Below, one piece after another: positions 48,740 through 57,061 of a stretch of DNA of 64,000 nt. The notes under the pieces were generated by a model, which was not told where the DNA came from, did not search any database, and was given only the letters and a program-made list of their open reading frames with translations. Numbering within the stretch: position 1 is the stretch's first letter; the number at the start of each line of letters is the position of its first letter. This DNA comes from Plasticicumulans acidivorans (GTDB lineage Bacteria; Pseudomonadota; Gammaproteobacteria; Competibacterales; Competibacteraceae): NCBI RefSeq assembly GCF_003182095.1, contig NZ_QGTJ01000005.1, positions 190,897 through 254,896 on the forward strand, in the 5' to 3' direction. The translations under genes were made by a program, and so were the position numbers.

Positions 48740-49141
48740 ATGAATCCCGCCATCACCCCTACAGAGACCCCGGTCGGCAAGATCGTGCGCGGCAGCGATT
48801 CGCGGCGTGCGGCGAGCTGGATGCACTGGGGCAACATCGTCTCGGTGCTGGTGCCGGTGCCGCTGCTGATCTTCTGGTTCGGTGCTTCGATGCTGGTCTA
48901 CGCGATGAACCGCCATCACCCGGAGCCGCGTGTCGGCCATTACACGCAGCAGGCGGCCTACCGCTTCTATGCGATCACCGGCTTTTTCACCGCCGCGGCG
49001 ACCTTCATCCCCGGTGGCGGCTGGACCTGGTACATCGCCGCCTGGGCGGCGGCCGCGCTGGTCATCATTCCCTGGTCACTCCTCGATCTGCGCCGCATCC
49101 GCCGCGAGGAGTGGAACGACATCATCCTGCCCGAGAACTGA
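48740..49141 (+). CDS. Small membrane protein of unknown function
   Basis: The 133-residue product has two clear hydrophobic segments (about residues 33-55, [20 protein letters not shown], and about 84-112, [20 protein letters not shown]) joined by a charged loop. It has no signal peptide and ends in a charged cytoplasmic-type tail. It sits seven bases before bioB and is probably co-transcribed with it; a link to biotin is not established. The frame is open upstream to 48644, but ATG 48740 gives the compact protein. Confidence 0.75.
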   Translation: MNPAITPTETPVGKIVRGSDSRRAASWMHWGNIVSVLVPVPLLIFWFGASMLVYAMNRHHPEPRVGHYTQQAAYRFYAITGFFTAAATFIPGGGWTWYIAAWAAAALVIIPWSLLDLRRIRREEWNDIILPEN

Positions 49142-49148
49142 GCCCACT

Positions 49149-50183
49149 ATGAGCACCGCCCTGCGCCACGACTGGAGCGTCGAGGAAGTCCTCGCGCTGT
49201 TCGCTTTGCCGTTCAACGAGCTGCTGTTCCGCGCCCAGTCGCTGCACCGCGAGCACTTCGACCCGAACGCGGTGCAGGTGTCGACGCTGCTGTCGATCAA
49301 GACCGGCGCCTGCCCCGAGGATTGCGGCTACTGCCCGCAGAGCGCGCGGCACGAGGGCGAGGTCGAGCGCGAGCGGCTGATGGCGGTGGAAGAAGTCCTG
49401 ACTGCGGCGCGCACGGCCAAGGCCAACGGCGCCAGCCGCTTCTGCATGGGCGCCGCCTGGCGCAGCCCGAAGGATCGCGACCTCGACGCCGTGGTGGCGA
49501 TGGTCGAGGGCGTCAAGGCGCTGGGGCTGGAGACCTGCGTCACGCTCGGCATGCTGCGCGCCGAGCAGGCACAGCGGCTCAAGGATGCCGGCCTCGATTA
49601 CTACAACCACAATCTCGACACCTCGCCGGAGTTCTACGGCGAGATCGTCAGCACCCGCACGTATCAGGACCGCCTCGACACGCTCGGTCATGTGCGTGCC
49701 GCCGGCATCAACGTCTGCTCCGGCGGCATCCTCGGCATGGGCGAGTCGGTGCGTGACCGCGCCAGCCTGCTGGTGCAGCTCGCCAACCTGCCGCAGCATC
49801 CGGAAAGCGTGCCGATCAACATGCTGGTGCAGGTGCAGGGCACGCCGCTGCACGGTGTTGCCAGGCTCGATGCGCTGGAGTTCGTGCGCACCATCGCCGT
49901 CGCCCGGCTGATGATGCCGCGCTCCTTCGTGCGCCTGTCGGCCGGGCGGACCGACATGAGCGACGAGACGCAGGCGCTGTGTTTCTTCGCCGGTGCCAAC
50001 TCGATCTTCTATGGCGACAAGCTGCTGACCACCGCCAACCCGCAGGCCAACCACGACCGTTCGCTGTTCGAGCGCCTCGGTATTTCGGCGCTGCAGCTCG
50101 AAGCCAGTCTGCCGCAGGCCGGCGACTTCGAGCAGGAGGCCGCCTGCGGCTGCGGTGCCGCCAAGCTGCGTGCCGGCGCCTGA
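49149..50183 (+). CDS. bioB: Biotin synthase
   Basis: BioB is a radical-SAM enzyme that inserts sulfur into dethiobiotin, the last step of biotin synthesis. The 344-residue product has the cluster motif [13 protein letters not shown] (C55, C59, C62) and the conserved [20 protein letters not shown] and [13 protein letters not shown]. It is followed three bases later by bioF. Confidence 0.97.
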   Translation: MSTALRHDWSVEEVLALFALPFNELLFRAQSLHREHFDPNAVQVSTLLSIKTGACPEDCGYCPQSARHEGEVERERLMAVEEVLTAARTAKANGASRFCMGAAWRSPKDRDLDAVVAMVEGVKALGLETCVTLGMLRAEQAQRLKDAGLDYYNHNLDTSPEFYGEIVSTRTYQDRLDTLGHVRAAGINVCSGGILGMGESVRDRASLLVQLANLPQHPESVPINMLVQVQGTPLHGVARLDALEFVRTIAVARLMMPRSFVRLSAGRTDMSDETQALCFFAGANSIFYGDKLLTTANPQANHDRSLFERLGISALQLEASLPQAGDFEQEAACGCGAAKLRAGA

Positions 50184-50186
50184 GCC

Positions 50187-51338
50187 GTGCGCGATCTGGC
50201 GGCCGAGCTGGCGGCGATCCGCGCGGCTGATCTTTACCGCAAGCCACTGTGCATCGAGGGTACGCAGGGGCCGGTGCTGCTGGTCGGCGGCCGCGAGCTG
50301 CTGAATTTCTGCAGCAATGACTACCTCGGCCTCGCGGCCGACCCGCGTATCGCCGATGCGCTGATCGATGCCGCCAGCCGTTACGGCACCGGCAGCGGTG
50401 CCGCGCATCTGGTCTGCGGCCATTCGGCCGAGCACGCCGCGCTCGAAGAGGAACTCGCCGCCTTCACCGGGCGACCGCGGGCGCTGCTGTTCTCCACCGG
50501 CTACATGGCCAATCTCGGCGTCATCGCAGCGCTGGTCGGCCGCGGCGACAGCGTGTTCGAGGACCGCCTGAACCATGCCTCGCTGCTCGACGGCGGCCTG
50601 CTCAGCGGCGCGCGCTTCGCCCGCTACCCGCACGGCGACGTGTCCGCGCTGGCGGCCCGGCTCGCCGATGCCGGGGGTGAGCGGCTGGTGGTCACCGACG
50701 GCGTGTTCAGCATGGATGGCGACATCGCCCCGCTCGCCGAGCTGGCGCGCTGCTGCCAGGCGCATGACGCCTGGCTGATGGTCGACGACGCCCACGGCTT
50801 CGGCCCGCTCGGTCAGGGCGGGCGCGGCAGCGTGGCGCAGGCGGCGCTGGGGCTCAAGGACGTGCCGGTGCTGGTCGGCACGCTCGGCAAGGCGTTCGGC
50901 ACCGCCGGGGCTTTCGTCGCCGGCAGCGAGGAGCTGATCGAATACCTGATCCAGAAGGCGCGCACCTACGTTTTCACCACGGCGATGCCGCCAGCGCTGG
51001 CGGCGGCGACGCGGGTGAGCCTGCGCATCGTCATCGCCGAGGGCTGGCGTCGTGAACATCTGGCAGCGCTGATCGCGCAGTTTCGCGCCGGAGCGCAGGC
51101 GCTCGGCCTGCGGCTGCTGGATTCGCCGACGCCGATCCAGCCGGTGCTGGTCGGTGACGCCGGGGCGGCACTGGCGGCGGCGGCGCGGCTGCGCGAGCGG
51201 GGGATTCTGGTGACGGCGATCCGCCCGCCGACGGTGCCGCCCGGTTCGGCGCGGTTGCGGGTGACGCTGAGTGCGGCGCACACGCCGGAGCAGGTCGAGC
51301 GCCTGCTGGCGGCGCTGGCGGTGGCGCTCGCTGGCTGA
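50187..51338 (+). CDS. bioF: 8-amino-7-oxononanoate synthase
   Basis: BioF is a PLP enzyme joining alanine and pimeloyl-ACP. The 383-residue product contains [56 protein letters not shown] and the PLP-lysine site [17 protein letters not shown]. It starts with GTG three bases after bioB. The next biotin gene, bioH, lies 4.9 kb away beyond genes on the other strand. Confidence 0.96.
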   Translation: MRDLAAELAAIRAADLYRKPLCIEGTQGPVLLVGGRELLNFCSNDYLGLAADPRIADALIDAASRYGTGSGAAHLVCGHSAEHAALEEELAAFTGRPRALLFSTGYMANLGVIAALVGRGDSVFEDRLNHASLLDGGLLSGARFARYPHGDVSALAARLADAGGERLVVTDGVFSMDGDIAPLAELARCCQAHDAWLMVDDAHGFGPLGQGGRGSVAQAALGLKDVPVLVGTLGKAFGTAGAFVAGSEELIEYLIQKARTYVFTTAMPPALAAATRVSLRIVIAEGWRREHLAALIAQFRAGAQALGLRLLDSPTPIQPVLVGDAGAALAAAARLRERGILVTAIRPPTVPPGSARLRVTLSAAHTPEQVERLLAALAVALAG

Positions 51339-51360
51339 GCGCTGTCTGTCCGTGAAGCAG

Positions 51361-51390
51361 CGCGGGACGCCACGGCCGTGGCGTCCCGCG
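51361..51390. terminator. Perfect 30-bp palindrome between bioF and the minus-strand cluster
   Basis: CGCGGGACGCCACGG (51361-51375) is followed directly by its exact reverse complement (51376-51390). It lies in the 63-base gap between two converging genes, so it probably acts as a bidirectional stop or mRNA-end hairpin, although no T-tract follows. Confidence 0.6.
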
Positions 51391-51401
51391 TGCAGGCCGG
51401 C

Positions 51402-52160
51402 TCAGGCGCCGGCGCGCAGGGTGTCGATCACATCGATCATGAACTCGACGTCTTCCGTCTCCAGGGCTTCCCAGGCCGGAAAGTCGAGCTCGCCCAGCAG
51501 CTGGCGGTCGGTGGCGCTGTCACCCATCGCCACCAGTTTCTGCTGCAGTTCGGCGGCGCGGGCGGTGAGGCGCGGGCCGGCGAGCAGGGCGTGGTGAATG
51601 TCGCGGATCGCGCTGCGTACCAGCACCTGCGTCTGCTCGCGCAGCAGCTTGGAAAAGCCGTCGTAGGCATCGGCGAGCAGGAAGGCGACGTCGGCCTCGC
51701 CCTTGAGCAGCTGCTTGGCCGACAGCAGATGCTTGTCGGTATCGATCAGCGTCAGGTCCGCCGGGGTCAGATTGGCCGGTTCGAGCAGGATCAGGCCGAT
51801 CTGGCGCACGTCCGGGTCGGTGGTGCAGGCCACGCGCACGCCGGGCTGCAGCGCCTCGATGGCATCCTGCGCACTGCTGGCGCGACTGATGATGACCACT
51901 TCATCGCTTTTGCCCTGCGGGCGGGCGACCGGGACGAAACCGCGGTGGCGCACCAGCTCGGTGGCGTCGAAGGGGTTGGCGTAGATCAGGTCGACGTGGC
52001 CGTCGGCAACTGCGGCGCGCTGCGCGGAGAAGCCGTCATACATCTCCAGGTGCACGCTGCAGCCGAGCTGACGTTGCAGCCAGGTATTGAAGACGAACCA
52101 GCCGGAGAGGCGGTCAGGCGGAAAATCCGGACTGACGGTGAACTGCAGGGTGTCGTCCAT
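51402..52160 (-). CDS. PhnD-like solute-binding domain protein without signal peptide
   Basis: The 252-residue product starts MDDTLQFTVSPDFPPDRLSG and resembles phosphate/phosphonate (PhnD-type) periplasmic binding proteins: WLQRQLGCSVHLEMYDGFSA, DGHVDLIYANPFDATELVRH, DPDVRQIGLILLEPANLT, LLKGEADVAFLLADAYDG. It has no signal peptide or lipobox, and no transporter genes are near. It is therefore probably cytoplasmic and may serve as a sensor. It is the last gene of the minus-strand cluster, ten bases after the PAS gene. Confidence 0.8.
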   Translation of the reverse strand: MDDTLQFTVSPDFPPDRLSGWFVFNTWLQRQLGCSVHLEMYDGFSAQRAAVADGHVDLIYANPFDATELVRHRGFVPVARPQGKSDEVVIISRASSAQDAIEALQPGVRVACTTDPDVRQIGLILLEPANLTPADLTLIDTDKHLLSAKQLLKGEADVAFLLADAYDGFSKLLREQTQVLVRSAIRDIHHALLAGPRLTARAAELQQKLVAMGDSATDRQLLGELDFPAWEALETEDVEFMIDVIDTLRAGA

Positions 52161-52170
52161 CGTGGGAGCC

Positions 52171-52644
52171 TCAATCCAGGTCGCGGTAGGCGGCTTCGGC
52201 CTCGGCGATGCGCGCTCGCGAGGGCTTGCGGCGCACCGAGGTGTAACCGACGGCGACGCCGTCGCGCACGTTGGGAATGACCGAGGCATACACCCAGTAA
52301 TGGCCGCCGTCCTTGCGCAGGTTCTTGACGTAGCCATGCCATTGTTCGCCGCGTTGCACGCAGGCCCACAGGTCGGCAAACGCCGCCTTGGGCATGTCGG
52401 GGTGGCGCAGGATGCAGTGGGGTTGCCCGATCAGCTCCTCGCGGGTGTAGCCGGACATCTCGACGAAGGCGGCGTTGGCATGGGTGAGGATGCCGTCGCA
52501 ATTGGTGCGCGAGACGATCAGGTGGCCGTCCGGATAGGGTTCTTCGCGGTCGGTGACATACACCTTGCGCACGCTGCCGTCGTGGTAGGTCAGCAGCACT
52601 TCGCGGTAGGGCGGTGGGACGAATCCGGGGTCCATGTCTTGCAT
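52171..52644 (-). CDS. PAS domain protein (Aer-type)
   Basis: The 157-residue product carries one PAS domain of the Aer type (about residues 40-145: SRTNCDGILTHANAAFVEMS, GYTREELIGQPHCILRHPDM, WHGYVKNLRKDGGHYWVYAS, GYTSVRRKPSRA). Aer-type PAS domains bind FAD and sense redox or oxygen. No output domain is attached, so signalling must pass through a partner. ATG 52635 is an alternative start. It lies between the roadblock and PhnD-like genes. Confidence 0.87.
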   Translation of the reverse strand: MQDMDPGFVPPPYREVLLTYHDGSVRKVYVTDREEPYPDGHLIVSRTNCDGILTHANAAFVEMSGYTREELIGQPHCILRHPDMPKAAFADLWACVQRGEQWHGYVKNLRKDGGHYWVYASVIPNVRDGVAVGYTSVRRKPSRARIAEAEAAYRDLD

Positions 52645-52672
52645 CGCGGCGTTGCTCCCGTCCGTGGGGTGG

Positions 52673-53035
52673 TCAGATCAGCTTGCGGGTCGCCTCGGCG
52701 GCACGCTTGACGTCGAGGAAGATCAGGCCGAGGCGGGCGTTCGGCTTGGCCAGCACCGAGAGCACGGCGTCATCGCCGGCGCTGGTCATCAGCACGTAGC
52801 CGCGGTCGCCCTTGACCAGCACCTGCTCCAGCCCGCCGCGACCGAGTTCCTGCGAGATGCGGCTGCCGAGGGAGAGCATCGCCGCACTCATCGCGCCGAT
52901 GCGGTCCTCGTCGAGGCCCGATGGCAGCAGGCAGGCCATCATCAGGCCGTCGGATGAAATGATTGCAGAGGCCTCGATGTCGGCAGAGGTACCGTTGAGG
53001 TCACTGAGAATGGAAGTCAGCATTTCCTGGCGCAT
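52673..53035 (-). CDS. Roadblock/LC7 domain protein
   Basis: The 120-residue product is a single roadblock/LC7 domain: LTSILSDLNGTSADIEASAI, ISSDGLMMACLLPSGLDEDR, LGRGGLEQVLVKGDRGYVLM, LIFLDVKRAAEATRKLI. In bacteria such proteins, like MglB, often regulate small Ras-like GTPases. A GTPase gene is two genes upstream on the same transcript, which supports that pairing. AAGGAG precedes the ATG. Confidence 0.88.
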   Translation of the reverse strand: MRQEMLTSILSDLNGTSADIEASAIISSDGLMMACLLPSGLDEDRIGAMSAAMLSLGSRISQELGRGGLEQVLVKGDRGYVLMTSAGDDAVLSVLAKPNARLGLIFLDVKRAAEATRKLI

Positions 53036-53100
53036 GAAGGACAACTCCTTGTTGTGGGGTGATCGACAAAAGTGAGGGCGGGTGCTGCTGAGGCAGAAAG

Positions 53101-53724
53101 TCAGCCGTACTGGCGGGCGAGCGCCCAGACCAGATCGCGAAACGCTCGGGTATTGAAGCGGGGCAGGCCCTCGACGTTGAGGACGAGTTGCACCGGGCCA
53201 AGATCCAGCGGCCAGAAGCCGAGATGGCCGTCGCCTGCGGCATCGCACAGGGACCAGCCATCGTAGGGCAGGCCGATGTTGTGTCTCAGCAGCGGTTCCT
53301 GGCGTTGATATAGGGCAAGCAGCTCTGCGGCGAGTGCCGACAGGGCCTCGGCCGATTCGTGGGCGAATCCGGCGCTGAGCATGTTCAGGCCCTGGCGGTC
53401 GGCGACCAGCGCCCGGCCGGTGCTGGAAATCTCGGCGAGCAGTGGCGGCAGCACGCGCTCCAGCGCGCCATGGGGAGCGGCTTCGACGTGCGCGGTCCAG
53501 GCCAGATAACCGAGTTTGCCGAGGCGGTGCATCAGGCCGAGCGTGTCGGCGTCGGGCCCGGCGTCGGCGCTGGCCGCCGGATCGAGGTAGCGACTCTGCG
53601 GCTCGCGCAGCAGTTCGAGCAGCAGGTGGCGGGCCGGTTCGGGCAGGCCGGAGCGGGTGGCGGCGAAAGCTCCGGCGGGGGTCGGCAGCAGATAGCCTGC
53701 CTCGATCAGTTCGAAACCGCTCAT
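53101..53724 (-). CDS. Unknown protein of the GTPase/roadblock cluster
   Basis: The 207-residue product (starts MSGFELIEAGYLLPTPAGAF) has no recognised domain, signal peptide or membrane segment. It is Leu/Ala-rich with an alpha/beta C-terminal part (DAAGDGHLGFWPLDLGPVQL, VLNVEGLPRFNTRAFRDLVW). Its ATG overlaps the stop of the GTPase gene (TGATG), so the two are tightly coupled and may interact. Confidence 0.72.
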   Translation of the reverse strand: MSGFELIEAGYLLPTPAGAFAATRSGLPEPARHLLLELLREPQSRYLDPAASADAGPDADTLGLMHRLGKLGYLAWTAHVEAAPHGALERVLPPLLAEISSTGRALVADRQGLNMLSAGFAHESAEALSALAAELLALYQRQEPLLRHNIGLPYDGWSLCDAAGDGHLGFWPLDLGPVQLVLNVEGLPRFNTRAFRDLVWALARQYG

Positions 53725-54263
53725 CAGGCGGCCAGTCCGGGATCGAGCTGCAGCAGCAGTGCTTGGACGAGCAGCGAGATGTCGCGCCGCTCGCGGGCAT
53801 CGACCTCGAAGATCGGCGCGACCAGGTCGAGGCTGCGCAAAGCGCCGGCGTAGTCGTCGAGCGACAGCGGGGACTGCGCCAGGTCGCTGCGGGTGATGCC
53901 GACAGCCAGTGCGGTGCGTTCGACGTAGGCGGTGAAGACGTTGACGAAAAAGCGCAGGTCGTTCAGCGGTGCCGGGCGCGTGGCATCGAGCAGCAGCACC
54001 AGGCCGATTCCGCCCTGGGTGAGGATTTCCCACATGAAGTCGAAACGTTCCTGCCCGGGCGTGCCGTAGACGTGGATGGTTTCACCGGAGTTCAGATGCA
54101 GCGTGCCGTAGTCGAGGGCGACCGTGGTGGTTTCTTTGCGGGTGCGGGTCATGTCGCTGGCCGCAGCGTCGGTGCCGAGCGCGTTGGCGCCACACAATGT
54201 GCGAATCGCGGTGGTCTTACCGGCGCCGACCGGGCCGGTGAAAACGATCTTATGGTGGTGCAT
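53724..54263 (-). CDS. Small Ras/MglA-like GTPase
   Basis: The 179-residue product has the P-loop GPVGAGKTT (10-18), a G3 region YGTPGQERF (66-74), in which the usual Asp of DxxG is Gly67, and TRSD (124-127) in the place of NKxD. The domain belongs to the bacterial GTP-binding group found beside roadblock proteins. It could act as a switch controlled by the roadblock protein at 52673. GTPase activity is inferred; the changed G3 motif may alter hydrolysis. Confidence 0.85.
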   Translation of the reverse strand: MHHHKIVFTGPVGAGKTTAIRTLCGANALGTDAAASDMTRTRKETTTVALDYGTLHLNSGETIHVYGTPGQERFDFMWEILTQGGIGLVLLLDATRPAPLNDLRFFVNVFTAYVERTALAVGITRSDLAQSPLSLDDYAGALRSLDLVAPIFEVDARERRDISLLVQALLLQLDPGLAA

Positions 54264-54413
54264 GCACTGAGCGTCCCTGTGCGTTTGAAGATCTTAAAGA
54301 GTGAGTCAGTGGCGCCGCCGCAGTGACGGGCGACGACCCGGTTCGGGGGCGGTGTTATCTACTTTGCCAGTCAACTGGCGACGATGCACAGTGCATGCGG
54401 TGGACTCCATGGG

Positions 54414-55541
54414 TCAGTGTTTGCTGTTGCGGCGCAGCATACCCAGCAGTTTTGACAGCAGGCCGCGCGCCGGATGCTGCTCGGGGGCTGCGGCGGGTGC
54501 TGCGTCGGTGTGGGTGAGGGTCAGCAGGTCGAGGGCCGCACAGGCGCCGACGAAGGCGAACACATAGCGCTGCGGGATGCCGAGACGGCGGGCGGCGGCG
54601 AACGGCGTGTGCGGCTGGTGGCTGAGCAGCGCGGCGATGCGCAGGGCTTCCGGCGGCAGTGAACCGTGCGTCAGATTGGGCCAGCGGCGCAGGCCGACCA
54701 GCGCATCGGGCGCGATGCCGAGCGGCAGGCGGCCACGGGCGGTCCACAGCGCGATCTGCCAGATCAGCAGTTCGATCGACCAGGCGTGCAGCGTCGTGCC
54801 CAGCGTATCCGCGGCGGCCTTGAGCTGCAGGGCGTCGATCGCCTGCCAGCCGAGGCCGTCGTCCAGCGGCATCAGGGCCAGGCCACGCAGCTGGCGCGCG
54901 CTGAGCGTCGTCAGGCAGCGCGTGCCGCCGATGTCCAGCAGCAGCAGGTTTGACGGCAGCTCGATGCGCGCACCGCAGTGCTGCTGTGCCGTGTGGTGGC
55001 GGGCGTGAATGAGACGGCCGAGCAGGAAATGTTCGGGGTCGAAACGCAGTGCTGCCAGGGCGCCGGCATCATGCGGGTCGATGTCGGCGCTGCTGCCGCA
55101 CAGGTCTTCCGGTGCGAACTGATCGGCGAGCGCACGCGCGGCACCGGCGCGCTCGTGGCGTTCGGCGGTTTCACCGTGCACCGCCTCTTTGCCGGCGGCG
55201 GTGTCCTTGCCGGGCGCGGCGTGTCGCGGCAGATGGTCACGGACGGCATTCAGGGCTGCGAACAGGGCTTCGATCTGCAGTGGCTTGAGCAGTGAGACGA
55301 CGCCGCGCAGGCAGGACTCGTGGCTGGAGAGCAGCAGGATCGGCTGCCCTGGATGCGAGCAGCGCTGTCGTTCGTACAGGCCGATCGACTCCGGCCGGTC
55401 GCCGTCGAGCAGCACGGCGTCGGCCTGATTGATGTCGGTAAGGCTGAAGCGGCCACTGCGCTGGCTGAGCAGCGTCAGCGCGGCCAGTGTCCTGGCATCG
55501 ACCTCGACAGCAGCGAGTTTGATGCAAAGGCCGGGATTCAT
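54414..55541 (-). CDS. Pseudo-receiver protein with C-terminal unknown domain
   Basis: The 375-residue product begins with a receiver-like fold (about 5-105: DINQADAVLLDGDRPESIGL, PILLLSSHESCLRGVVSLLK with a Lys-Pro as in receivers), but the phosphorylation site is not well conserved. A charged linker leads to a larger domain (about 190-345: NLLLLDIGGTRCLTTLSARQ, WQIALWTARGRLPLGIAPDA, AARRLGIPQRYVFAFVGACA) seen in uncharacterised proteins. It overlaps the preceding gene by four bases and precedes the GTPase by 150 bases. Confidence 0.65.
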   Translation of the reverse strand: MNPGLCIKLAAVEVDARTLAALTLLSQRSGRFSLTDINQADAVLLDGDRPESIGLYERQRCSHPGQPILLLSSHESCLRGVVSLLKPLQIEALFAALNAVRDHLPRHAAPGKDTAAGKEAVHGETAERHERAGAARALADQFAPEDLCGSSADIDPHDAGALAALRFDPEHFLLGRLIHARHHTAQQHCGARIELPSNLLLLDIGGTRCLTTLSARQLRGLALMPLDDGLGWQAIDALQLKAAADTLGTTLHAWSIELLIWQIALWTARGRLPLGIAPDALVGLRRWPNLTHGSLPPEALRIAALLSHQPHTPFAAARRLGIPQRYVFAFVGACAALDLLTLTHTDAAPAAAPEQHPARGLLSKLLGMLRRNSKH

Positions 55542-56152
55542 GATGTCGGTCCCACTGTCAGATAGCGTTCGAGCAGGGACAGTTCGTCGGCGAGCTCGGC
55601 GCGCTCCGGATTCGCTGCCAGCGCTGCACGCAGGGTCTGGCGGGCTTCTTCAAGTGCGCCGCGTTCGATTTGTTCGCGTGCCTCGAACAGCGGGTCGGCG
55701 ACGATCACCGCCTTTTCGTCGGCGGTTGCGAGCGGTAGCGGCAGGCCGCAGGGCGGGCGGGTGAGCCGGCTGTGATGGCAGTCGGGCAGAGCCGTGTCGG
55801 CACCGAGGCCGCTGTCGACATGCTCGAACAGCAGTGCCAGTTCGGCCGCCGGCAACAGCGGTGCGGCGCGTTCGAGCAGGCGCAGGCGCAGCGGATAGCC
55901 ACGGCTGCCCAGAGCGATGAACAGATCGGCCAGCGCGCCGAACAGCGCAGCGGAGTCGGCCGTGTCGAGGTGGTATTGTATGCGGCGGACGTGAGCTTCG
56001 AGATCGTGCGGCTGCGACGAGACGCGATGGGCCAGAAACATCGCGTAATCACCGCTGCATGCCGCAGCCGTGTGCTGAAACGTGTCGCGAGGGGGCTTGT
56101 GGAATGCCACGTGCGGCGGGGGGAGCGCCGGGTCCATGTCGTGTGCCTGCAT
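55538..56152 (-). CDS. Helical repeat-like protein, first gene of the minus-strand cluster
   Basis: From ATG 56152 the 204-residue product has a helix-rich middle (AHVRRIQYHLDTADSAALFG, ALADLFIALGSRGYPLRLRL) and a C-terminal segment resembling a TPR pair (EAREQIERGALEEARQTLRA, ALAANPERAELADELSLLER). It has no signal peptide or membrane segment. ATG 56137 is an alternative start. It is divergent from bioH and overlaps the pseudo-receiver gene by four bases. Function unknown. Confidence 0.65.
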   Translation of the reverse strand: MQAHDMDPALPPPHVAFHKPPRDTFQHTAAACSGDYAMFLAHRVSSQPHDLEAHVRRIQYHLDTADSAALFGALADLFIALGSRGYPLRLRLLERAAPLLPAAELALLFEHVDSGLGADTALPDCHHSRLTRPPCGLPLPLATADEKAVIVADPLFEAREQIERGALEEARQTLRAALAANPERAELADELSLLERYLTVGPTS

Positions 56153-56269
56153 CCTGCTTGTCCTGATGTCGTGTTTCTGCCCGTTCCTGTGCGCCAGCAT
56201 CGCTGCGGCGAGGGCACCCATATTTTCGTCCCATCCCGCTGAAAAATCACTGTGCGGTTCAGAATTTCC

Positions 56270-57061
56270 ATGCCCGACCCGGTTACTGTAAATCCCCCCG
56301 ACTCATTGCACGTCGCCCACTATGGCACGGGTCCCGACTTGGTGCTGCTGCACGGTTGGGGCATGCATAGCGGCGTGTGGGAAACCACCGTCGAAGCGCT
56401 GATGGATGACTGGCGGATCACCGTCATCGATCTGCCGGGCCACGGCGCGAGCCGCGGTCGTCTCGGTACGCTGCCCGAGCTGGCTGCCAGGATCGCGGCC
56501 CATGCGCCGCGCCACGCCGTCTGGTGCGGCTGGTCGCTCGGCGGCATGGTCGCACAGCGTATCGCACTGGATCGGCCCGAAGCGGTGCGCCGGCTGCTGC
56601 TGGTCGGCTCCAACGCCTGTTTCGTGCAACGCCCGGACTGGCCGCACGGCATGACCCGAGCGGCCTACGAGGCCTTTGCCTCCGGGCTGGGCAGCAATCT
56701 CAAGGCGACACTCGATCGCTTCCTGCTGCTGGAAACCCACGGCCTGCCCAAGGCCCGTGAGTACCTGCACGAGCTGCGTGCGATCGTATTCCGGCACGGC
56801 CTGCCGGATGCACAGGCGCTGGCCGACGGCCTGCAGATGCTCGACAGCGAGGATCTGCGCAGCGAATGGCCGCGCCTGCGCTGCCCGGTGCGACTGCTGC
56901 TCGGCCGTCGCGATGCGCTGGTGCCATATACCGCGGGAGCGGCGCTGGCGGCGCGCGCCGGCGACGTGCGCGTGCATGTGTTTGCGCACGCCACGCACGC
57001 GCCGTTCATGTCCCATCCTGAGGAGTTCCTCGCGGCACTGCGGGTGGCCCTGCATGACTGA
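56270..57061 (+). CDS. bioH: Pimeloyl-ACP methyl ester carboxylesterase
   Basis: BioH removes the methyl group from pimeloyl-ACP methyl ester, ending the BioC-dependent pimelate route. The 263-residue alpha/beta hydrolase has LVLLHGWGMHSGVWETTVEA, the nucleophile elbow GWSLGG, the acid in LLGRRDALVPY and the histidine in ATHAPFMSHPEEF. It overlaps bioC by eight bases, which supports the assignment. Confidence 0.94.
   Translation: MPDPVTVNPPDSLHVAHYGTGPDLVLLHGWGMHSGVWETTVEALMDDWRITVIDLPGHGASRGRLGTLPELAARIAAHAPRHAVWCGWSLGGMVAQRIALDRPEAVRRLLLVGSNACFVQRPDWPHGMTRAAYEAFASGLGSNLKATLDRFLLLETHGLPKAREYLHELRAIVFRHGLPDAQALADGLQMLDSEDLRSEWPRLRCPVRLLLGRRDALVPYTAGAALAARAGDVRVHVFAHATHAPFMSHPEEFLAALRVALHD

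Noticed and set aside
49122..51281. A 719-codon open frame opposite bioB and bioF
   Set aside because: bioB and bioF are certain from their motifs; the antisense peptide is low complexity with no domain.
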